A DNA stretch of 64,000 bases from Ruegeria lacuscaerulensis (GTDB lineage: Bacteria; Pseudomonadota; Alphaproteobacteria; Rhodobacterales; Rhodobacteraceae), in contig NZ_WQGO01000002.1 of the NCBI RefSeq assembly GCF_013034685.1, positions 310,001-374,000 on the forward strand, given 5' to 3'. The notes beneath the pieces were generated by a model. It made no database searches and was not told where the DNA came from. It saw nothing but the letters and a program-made list of their open reading frames with translations. Positions 57,647 through 64,000 of this stretch are shown here, piece after piece. The first letter of the stretch is position 1; each line of letters begins with the position of its first letter. A program made the translations under genes and the position numbers.

Positions 57647-58663
57647 ATGACGCAAGACTATCAGATTCTTGAGCTAGGCGATTTTCCACTGTTGTCCGGC
57701 GCGGTGTTGCGGGATGCGAAGCTGGCCTATCAGACTTATGGCACGCTTGCGCCCGAACGTGACAATGTGATCGTTCTGCCCACCTTCTACACCGGCACCA
57801 ATTCCCGAAACGAGGGGTTTTTCGGCCCGGGTCGCGCGATTGACCCGGCGCGGCATTTCATCGTCAGCCCGAACCTGTTTGGCAACGGGCGATCTTCGTC
57901 CCCGACGAACACGCTCGCACCACAGGACGGGCCGCGTTTTCCGCTGGTTCAGATGTGGGACAATATCGCGGCGCAGCACCGGCTGATCCATGACCATCTC
58001 GGCATCGATCGGATTGCGCTGGTGGCCGGTTGGTCAATGGCCGGATGCCAGTCCTATCAATGGGCGGCACAATACCCCGACATGGTGCAGGCGATCTTGC
58101 CGTTTTGCGCCTCGGCCCGGACCTCGCCGCATAACTTCGTCTTTCTCGAAGGGGTGAAGGCCGCGCTCTGTGCTGATCAGGCATGGAACGGGGGCGACTA
58201 TGACAGCCCGCCAGTTGCCGGACTAAAAGCTTTTGGCCGTGTCTATGCGGGCTGGGCGTTTTCGCAGACCTTCTACCGCGAGGGACTGTATAAACAGCTG
58301 GGGTTCGACACGATCGAAGATCTGCTGCTGGATTGGGAGATTGATCATGTCGAAAGTTGGGATGCCAACAATCTGCTGGCCAAGCTGGCGACGTGGCAAG
58401 CGGGTGATATCGCGGCGGGGCCATTGTATAGCGGCGATTTCAAGGCCGCGTTGGGCGCCATCAAGGCTCGCGCCATCCTGATGCCCTGCACGCAGGACCT
58501 GTATTTCCCGCCCGAAGACAACGAGATCGAGGCCCGGCACATGCCAAACGCCCGGTTCCGTCCTTATGACTCGCCCTGGGGCCATTGCGCGGCCAATCCT
58601 GGCAACGATGCCGGTTTTACGGCGGCTTTGGATGACAATATCCGCGCGCTTTTGCAGCAATAA
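57647..58663 (+). CDS. MetX-like alpha/beta hydrolase
   Basis: 338 residues from the ATG at 57647; the frame is open upstream. Homoserine O-acetyltransferase family: LKYAYQTYG-like strand (AKLAYQTYGTLAPERDN), nucleophile elbow GWSMAGCQSYQWAA with the Ser, Asp region MPCTQDLYFPPEDN and catalytic His in DSPWGHCAANPG. True MetX carries GGSMGG; the GWSMAG form is typical of non-biosynthetic relatives, some of which hydrolyse esters or amides. It may release the product from a gamma-glutamyl intermediate, but this is only inferred. Confidence 0.85.
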   Translation: MTQDYQILELGDFPLLSGAVLRDAKLAYQTYGTLAPERDNVIVLPTFYTGTNSRNEGFFGPGRAIDPARHFIVSPNLFGNGRSSSPTNTLAPQDGPRFPLVQMWDNIAAQHRLIHDHLGIDRIALVAGWSMAGCQSYQWAAQYPDMVQAILPFCASARTSPHNFVFLEGVKAALCADQAWNGGDYDSPPVAGLKAFGRVYAGWAFSQTFYREGLYKQLGFDTIEDLLLDWEIDHVESWDANNLLAKLATWQAGDIAAGPLYSGDFKAALGAIKARAILMPCTQDLYFPPEDNEIEARHMPNARFRPYDSPWGHCAANPGNDAGFTAALDDNIRALLQQ

Positions 58664-58777
58664 GCGGGGTCAGGATGCATCGGGCCGGAAATCGGTTTGC
58701 TGTCCCGGCGGGTTGGACCTTATGATCGGAGTTCACAAAACGGGCCGTTGGGCCGACAGACACAAGAAGGACGCGCT

Positions 58778-59308
58778 GTGAACTTATCGCGCAAACCAGA
58801 AGCGGACAGACCCTTGCGTCAGCGCAGCACGCATTCGGTGGATGAGCGTCTGAACAGTGAGATCGTCCGTATGCTTGAGCTGGACGGGCGGATGCCGTTT
58901 TCCGAGATTGCCCAAAAACTCGATGTGTCCGAGGGCACGGTGCGCAATCGCGTCAACGCGATGAAAGAGGCGGGCCTGCTACGGATCGTGGCCATCGCGG
59001 ACCCGACCGCCACGGAATACAAGGCTGATGCAATGATCTGTCTGAAGGTGGCGCCGGGCACGACACCGCAAGCGGTGGCAACGCGTCTGGGTGCCGTTTC
59101 CAGTGTTGTCTATATCCTGTGGGTCACGGGGCGGTTCGATCTGATGGTGGAACTGGTCTGCGACGAGCCGGACGATTTGGCGACCTTCCTTGAAGACCAT
59201 ATACATGGGGTCGAGGACATCGTGGATTCAGAAGTGATGCTGGGCCTCAGAAATTTCAAGAACCAATTCCTGCTCAAGCGAAACTGGGAACAGCGGACCA
59301 ACAACTAA
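58778..59308 (+). CDS. Lrp/AsnC-family regulator
   Basis: 176 residues from the GTG at 58778 with AAGGA upstream; the frame is open back to 58697. HTH: SEIVRMLELDGRMPFSEIAQKLDVSEGTVRNRVNAMKEAGLLRI; RAM domain: GRFDLMVELVCDEPDDLATFLEDHI. These proteins sense amino acids or small amino compounds. It ends the GS2/MetX unit and could control it. Confidence 0.9.
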   Translation: MNLSRKPEADRPLRQRSTHSVDERLNSEIVRMLELDGRMPFSEIAQKLDVSEGTVRNRVNAMKEAGLLRIVAIADPTATEYKADAMICLKVAPGTTPQAVATRLGAVSSVVYILWVTGRFDLMVELVCDEPDDLATFLEDHIHGVEDIVDSEVMLGLRNFKNQFLLKRNWEQRTNN

Positions 59309-59499
59309 AGCCTCGGATAGCAGTGTCCATTCCACGACTGGCACCGCCTCGGACCGCCTTTGGCTTCAGTGGTCGTATCTGACCAACTATGCGGATTTTG
59401 TTCCGCGGGGCTCCTGCCTAGGGGACAGGGCTGATCTGCTTGTCCGGTACTATGGCGGAAGCTACAGTCATCGGGCAGGGCGTAAATGGGAAGACGGGA

Positions 59500-60585
59500 A
59501 TGCCAGTTCAAACCGGTTACTTACTAATCGCCGATATTACCGGGTATACCGGATATCTGACGCGGTCAGAGTTGGAGCACGCCAACCCGATCATACGGTC
59601 TTTACTTGAGGCGATTGTTTTTGAGCTGAAAGACCCGATGAAACTGCGGGGCCTTGAAGGGGACGCTGTTCTTGCCTATTCCAGCGGGCCGTTCCCATCT
59701 GGCGAAACGTTCCTCAACATATGCGAAAGCCTGTATCGAGCGTTCGCCGAACGCCGCCGGAACATCGTGCAGAACACGACTTGCCCTTGCAATGCATGCC
59801 GGAACGTCGCCGACCTCGATCTGAAAATCCTTGCGCATCACGGAAAGTTTGAAGAACTGTCGATCGGTCCGATGAAGGATATCTCGGGTGCCGATGTCAT
59901 ACTTGTCCATCGCATGGCGAAGACCGATGTCAAGGAAGAGACCGGGATACGCAGCTATGCGCTGTTCTCGGAAGACGCTTTTCAGGCGATGGGTATCACA
60001 TCGGATCTCATGCAATATAGCGCTCAGTTCGAGCATTTTGGTGACGTACCCATGCGGGTCTATGACCTTGCGGCAGCTTGGCAAAAATACCGAGAGATCG
60101 CCGGGCCTGTGCGCGTGACCGATGAGGAGGCTGTATTCACAACCCGGCACATACTGAAGGCCCCGCCGGTGGTTGCCTGGGAAATGCTTACGGACCCCGC
60201 ACTCAAGATGCGATGGATGATGTTGAGAGACGCCTATCGGGAAGGGGATGTGTCGCGTACGTCAGCCGGTGTCCGCCTGCACTGCATTCATGAGGCGGCT
60301 CACTTTCAGATGCTGATCGTCGACTGGAATCCATTCGAATATGTGACCGATATTCTCCACAATTCGTCCATCGAGGGCCTTACAAACCTGGAGACCTATG
60401 AATTGGCCCCGGTGGAAGAAGGGACCGAGATTGTGTATCGGATGGGACGGCTGACGGATGCCGACGGCAAACATCATCCTGCAGAGGAATCTGCGGTAAT
60501 TGATCTGTTCGAAAACTTTTATCCGGTGGCGTTCGGTATTCTGGACGAAATGGCGTTGGAGTCTCATCGAGACAAACAAGAGTGA
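59500..60585 (+). CDS. DUF2652 nucleotide-cyclase-like domain fused to SRPBCC domain
   Basis: 361 residues if ATG 59500 is used (GGGAAG upstream; ATG 59452 is also open and lacks one). The N-terminal domain begins YLLIADITGYTGYL and has GLEGDAVLAY, the two metal-binding Asp regions of class III nucleotide cyclases, and a CPCNAC cysteine cluster. Residues about 210-345 form an SRPBCC/START-like lipid or ligand-binding domain (ILKAPPVVAWEMLTDPALKMRWM). DUF2652 activity is not established. No regulator or partner is adjacent except a broken cyclase gene. Confidence 0.8.
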   Translation: MPVQTGYLLIADITGYTGYLTRSELEHANPIIRSLLEAIVFELKDPMKLRGLEGDAVLAYSSGPFPSGETFLNICESLYRAFAERRRNIVQNTTCPCNACRNVADLDLKILAHHGKFEELSIGPMKDISGADVILVHRMAKTDVKEETGIRSYALFSEDAFQAMGITSDLMQYSAQFEHFGDVPMRVYDLAAAWQKYREIAGPVRVTDEEAVFTTRHILKAPPVVAWEMLTDPALKMRWMMLRDAYREGDVSRTSAGVRLHCIHEAAHFQMLIVDWNPFEYVTDILHNSSIEGLTNLETYELAPVEEGTEIVYRMGRLTDADGKHHPAEESAVIDLFENFYPVAFGILDEMALESHRDKQE

Positions 60586-60669
60586 CCTATTTGGCGGTAC
60601 TCCGGTCAAAGAGCGGTAGCCCGTTAAAATCTTGGCTTGATCGGTGAATGCCAAAGTGGTGAGCGTGGA

Positions 60670-61970
60670 TCAAGGAAGATCCATTTCCTCGACCATTGCC
60701 GCAATGCTTGACCAGGGCTCGGTCTGCGCGCTTTTGCCGAGAGACTGCCTAATCATGGATGCGCTGAACACTGGCAATGTCTCTTTCGCCCGCTGAACCA
60801 GCTTTTGCGCCGTGTCATGATCCCCGCGCCGCGTCGCTGAAAGCGCAGCTATGGCTGCGGGATGCCAGACTTTGGTGTTTGCAAGTATCGCTTCGCGCGA
60901 TCTTTCTTCTGCCGCCTCCAGGTCGCTTTCAACACCCCGGCAAACCAGCCCCGCTGCCTGCGTGGTCAGAAATGCCCAAACCACGGGATCGTACGGGTAT
61001 ACGCGTCGGGCTTTTTCTTCATGGGCAATCGTGGCGACAGGGTCTTTCGCAACGCCCAGTCTCGGCAGTAAATATTTTTGGCGCGCCAACAGTGCCTGCG
61101 GCAGGGCATAGCCCGGATCTGCCTTGATGGCCGCTTCGAAAATAGGTTGTGACTCTGTCATCGCTTCGGGGGTGGCGAGTGCAAAATGGTAAAATCGCGC
61201 TGACAAAGCTCCTAGGCTGAAAGGCTGTGGGTCGGTGCGCAGCGGGAAAGCATACGCTCATGCGCGCCAATCTCGGGCTCGACGCCCATGACGATGGCCC
61301 CGGTGAGTTGGTGGAGAATGGCGAACAAATCGTCTGCCGGCCCATCCCAGTGGTTGGCTCAAACCTGTTCTTCGTCTTTTGCGCCGTTCAAACGCGCCGA
61401 GACCCGCAAGCGGTTTCCACCCCGTCGAAAACGTCCTAGTGCAGAGGTGACATCTTCCACCAATGCGGACGCAAGAAACAGTTGATCCTGGTCGTCCGTG
61501 TCAATCTCAAACGGCAACCCGGCGACACTCGTCACGTCGCGGCCGGTCTGAGCCACTGGAATGGCGTCGTCACCTACAACGTCTACGCTCTAGACTTCCA
61601 ACGGATTTGGAATGTTCTTTACAGTTTGCAGCCCGAGTGACGTGAATTCAGCGTCTATGCGTCCATTCACCTGATCACGTACTTGGCGCGAGATACAGAT
61701 GCCGCCAACGGGCGACAAACTCTCCAACCGAGCGGCTATGTTCACAGCGTCGCCCAATACGTCATCGCCATCTACTACGACGTCACCGAGGTTTATCCCG
61801 ACACTAAACCGCAGACGGTGATCTTTTGGTTCGCCTACTTCCCGCGCGTGCATACTGTCCTGTATTTGCAGGCCGGCGCGTAGCGCGGCGACCGGAGACG
61901 CGAATTCGACCAGAATTCCGTCTCCCATGGTCTTGACGATCCGCCCTTGGCACCGCTCTAGGGTCGGTGG
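60670..61970 (-). pseudogene. Class III adenylate cyclase with TPR-like tail, broken
   Basis: On the minus strand, the end of a cyclase domain (RIVKTMGDGILVEFASPVAALRAGL, FSVGINLGDVVVDGDDVLGDAVNIAARLE, VGGICISRQV) is followed after a stop by the SVAGLPFE-type segment (61359-61556), then LHWD-like and TPR-like parts ending in a 178-residue frame (60670-61206). The first metal-Asp region of the cyclase is missing and there are stops and frame changes between the pieces, so the gene is dead. Confidence 0.7.
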
Positions 61971-62115
61971 CCATGGCATTCTTGGCCGCCAAGCGAAGCA
62001 ATAGAACGCCGAATAGTGAAAACTGTTTGGCCTATTTGTTGTGCTCTGTTTCAGCAACGCGCGCGTTACAAAATTCCCTGGGAACCCCAACAAAAACCTG
62101 GCGGTGTCAGACCAG

Positions 62116-62964
62116 TCATGGGTCCGGTAGAGCCGGGATTGTCCGAAGGTACAGGACAATTGCCTGAAGATCATCTGAAGACATCTGGGCATAATGCGCA
62201 TACCCCATTGGGGGTCGCATTCGGCTGCCATCGGGCCGTACACCCGAAGCGATCATCATCTTTAACTCATCATCGTTATATTGGGCTAACCCATCCTCGT
62301 GCGATGTGATGTTTGGTGCAATGGAGACCCCCCACGGACCGTGAAAGGCAAAACCTCCGGCGCCAAGATGCGTGTCGAACATTGGTCCTTGTGGCCCAAA
62401 GGTAGTGTGGCATTCGATACAATGTGCAATTGGCCCGGCGAGGTATTCTCCGTACTCGACGCTTGGTCCAGCGGGCGGGGCCGTCACCGGGCCCACAGGC
62501 GGCCCATAGCTGGGCGGAAGGGGGAAGTTGTAGGTTGAAAAAGGCGTTTCATTCTTGCTCGCGGGGACGGTGCGCAGGAACATTACCATGGACATAACGT
62601 CATCGTCGCTAAGGCTGCGGTAAAGCCCGATGGGCATGGGCGGTCCGATGACAGAACCGTCCGGGCGGATGCCTTCCCGAATTGCGCGCACCAGGTCTGC
62701 GTCGCTCCAGTCTGCAATCCGGCTACCTGGCGTTATATTGACGGCCCAGGCCTCCATCATCTCGTTCTTTTCGACCAACATTCCACCGAACTCATTGGAC
62801 ATGTCCGGGCCGTTGGAGCCCTGCGGTGTATGACAATTTCCGCACGCAGCTGGCCCTCGTACAAGGTACTCACCGCGTTCGATACTCGGCTCAGCCATCG
62901 CGACCAGCGGCAGAAGGATTGGGGTCAAAAACAAACCTATGCATTTCATTTTTCGTACTCCCAT
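62116..62964 (-). CDS. Diheme cytochrome c
   Basis: 282 residues with signal peptide (KCIGLFLTPILLPLVAMAE). Two heme c sites CGNCH and CIECH, each with a downstream Met ligand (PPMPIG, PPMGYA). The two halves are similar, a duplicated c-type fold as in the cytochrome subunits of periplasmic alcohol or aldehyde dehydrogenases. It acts in the periplasm as an electron carrier. The cupin gene lies upstream on the same strand. Confidence 0.88.
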   Translation of the reverse strand: MGVRKMKCIGLFLTPILLPLVAMAEPSIERGEYLVRGPAACGNCHTPQGSNGPDMSNEFGGMLVEKNEMMEAWAVNITPGSRIADWSDADLVRAIREGIRPDGSVIGPPMPIGLYRSLSDDDVMSMVMFLRTVPASKNETPFSTYNFPLPPSYGPPVGPVTAPPAGPSVEYGEYLAGPIAHCIECHTTFGPQGPMFDTHLGAGGFAFHGPWGVSIAPNITSHEDGLAQYNDDELKMMIASGVRPDGSRMRPPMGYAHYAQMSSDDLQAIVLYLRTIPALPDP

Positions 62965-62987
62965 CTCGCGTGAACAAAGGACCCGCT

Positions 62988-63461
62988 TCAGGTCGGAGCA
63001 TGATCCGGCGCGAGGATTGTCATGCCGATTCTATCTGCCAAAGCTACGATTGCTGGGATGTCTGGCGGGCCGTCGGGTTCAGGAATTTCTGTCGTGCTGT
63101 CCGGCATTGCTTCACCCGCTTCGGTGAAGAATGTGTCATGCATTGCGCCGGGCGCGTTGATGCACAGCAAACGACCTGCTTGGGGCCCCTTACATGTGAA
63201 CGCGTGAACCGCTCCATCGGGTACTTTCACAAAATCACCTGCGCGAACGCCAAGCGTCTGCCCATCGACCATAAATTCGAACTCGCCTTCCAAAACAAAG
63301 AAGCTCTCTTCCTCTCCGGCATGATGGTTTGGAGGCGCGCCTGCTCCGGGCGCAGTCTTGATTTCGACGATTGCGTATTTGTCCCCGGTCTCCGCAGGGA
63401 ACGCGTGAAAGGTCAAGAGATTGCCGAAAAGGTGATAAATGCGCGGGCGAGTCTGTTCCAC
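62988..63461 (-). CDS. Cupin-domain protein
   Basis: 157 residues if the GTG at 63461 is used (AAGGG upstream); ATG 63506 would add 15 residues. Cupin motifs: PNHHAGEEESFFVLEGEFEFMVDG and DFVKVPDGAVHAFTCKG. The His, His, Glu and His residues can bind a metal. Transcribed toward the cytochrome gene, 23 bases apart, and divergent from the TetR gene at the right end. Confidence 0.8.
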   Translation of the reverse strand: MEQTRPRIYHLFGNLLTFHAFPAETGDKYAIVEIKTAPGAGAPPNHHAGEEESFFVLEGEFEFMVDGQTLGVRAGDFVKVPDGAVHAFTCKGPQAGRLLCINAPGAMHDTFFTEAGEAMPDSTTEIPEPDGPPDIPAIVALADRIGMTILAPDHAPT

Positions 63462-63549
63462 GTTGAAGATTCCCTTTACTAAAATCAAAGTGAGTTTATG
63501 ATACATACATCTCTTTATAAGACAAGTGTAACATTTAGGAACTTGAATA

Positions 63550-64000
63550 TTGGCCCCACGAACCAATCAGAAAAACCGGACCCGAGAGGCGTTGCTGGAA
63601 GCGGCGCGCGACATCATGGCCGAGGGTACAGAGGTTACTCTTGCGAAAGTTGCGGATCGTGCGAAAACCAGCCGTGCGACCGTGTACAGGTATTTTTCAG
63701 ACCCCGGAGTTTTGGCGCTTGATGCGACGTTGGATTTCGAGGTTTTGCCGACTTCGCGCCTATTGGAAGATCTCGCTGACGTACGAAGCCGTGTGCAAAA
63801 GGTTGCGCAATATTACTTGGATTTCTCACGTGATCACGAAGCCTATTTCCGGCAGTTCCTGGCAGAGTCACTGAAGGCAGCTTTGGAGGACGCGCGCAGA
63901 AACATACGGGGGGCCCGACGCGTGGCTGCATTTGGCGAAGCGCTTGAACCTGTTCGTGGTCGAATGAATCCCTCAGACTTCGAGGATCTGAAAAAGCGGT
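63550..64000 (+). CDS. TetR-family regulator (partial, runs off the window)
   Basis: 150 residues visible from a TTG start (AGGA about ten bases upstream), open to the edge. HTH: REALLEAARDIMAEGTEVTLAKVADRAKTSRATVYRYF followed by the start of the ligand domain. It is divergent from the cupin-cytochrome pair, with about 90 AT-rich bases between, and probably represses it. Because the start is TTG the gene is easily missed. Confidence 0.85.
   Translation, partial: MAPRTNQKNRTREALLEAARDIMAEGTEVTLAKVADRAKTSRATVYRYFSDPGVLALDATLDFEVLPTSRLLEDLADVRSRVQKVAQYYLDFSRDHEAYFRQFLAESLKAALEDARRNIRGARRVAAFGEALEPVRGRMNPSDFEDLKKR

Noticed and set aside
57647..58663. Homoserine O-acetyltransferase of methionine biosynthesis
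   Set aside because: The nucleophile elbow is GWSMAG rather than GGSMGG, and the context is amine catabolism.

Overview
The window comes from an extrachromosomal replicon (plasmid or chromid) of an alphaproteobacterium, most likely the Roseobacter group of Rhodobacteraceae. The evidence is a plasmid replication and partition module (Rep_3-type initiator, parAB, iterons, four centromere-like palindromes), a mix of transporters and catabolic islands typical of marine roseobacters (TRAP and ABC uptake, enolase-superfamily sugar-acid dehydratases, an mgsABC-gmaS-like methylamine module, a Tat superoxide dismutase, an RTX protein with its type I secretion system), and moderately high GC with ATG/GTG/TTG starts. 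No rRNA, tRNA or CRISPR array was seen.

Layout. 1-1890: end of a Rieske oxygenase alpha subunit, a small exported protein, and an FAD/2Fe-2S reductase. 2673-6983: partition genes parA-parB (minus strand), an origin with an AT-rich segment, a DnaA-box-like site and five 22-bp-spaced iterons, then the initiator gene rep (plus strand). 7092-9470: a lone enolase-superfamily gene and a LysR regulator. 9490-18142: an RTX adhesin-like protein with chordin (CHRD) and spondin-like domains, its ABC exporter and HlyD adaptor, and a divergent LysR gene. 18298-23383: Tat-exported Fe superoxide dismutase, a graveyard of transposition genes (a tniB relic interrupted by an IS5 relic), a DUF3179 protein and a DUF1989 protein. 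23803-38534: a carbohydrate catabolic island. It holds a LacI repressor with two operators around the divergent promoter, two complete sugar ABC importers, a beta-propeller protein, a PdxA-family dehydrogenase, a probable L-lyxonate dehydratase, a DapA-family dehydratase, 2-oxoglutarate semialdehyde dehydrogenase and an SMP-30 lactonase. 39606-44403: an ABC-2 exporter with HlyD adaptor, a hydrolase stump, a GFA protein, a small membrane protein and a TetR gene with paired palindromic operators. 44637-45102: an IS6 relic. 45200-48051: a TRAP transporter. 48625-59308: an XRE-cupin regulator, mgsABC-gmaS (glxBCD-glnT-like), then a second unit with a Rieske oxygenase, glyoxalase, EutQ-like cupin, second glutamine-synthetase-like ligase, MetX-like hydrolase and an AsnC/Lrp regulator. 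59500-64000: a DUF2652/SRPBCC protein, a broken class III cyclase, a diheme cytochrome c, a cupin and the start of a TetR gene that runs off the window.

How the genes work together. The lyxonate island reads as import, lactone opening, two dehydrations and an oxidation giving 2-oxoglutarate. The 49-58 kb block reads as amine capture by gamma-glutamylation, followed by conversion to N-methylglutamate or a related compound, and then a second gamma-glutamyl ligase and oxygenase unit whose substrate is not evident. This 49-58 kb block is the best candidate for an undescribed pathway, because the usual N-methylglutamate dehydrogenase genes are absent and a Rieske/EutQ/GS unit sits in their place. 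These functional assignments come from reading motifs by eye; no database search was run.
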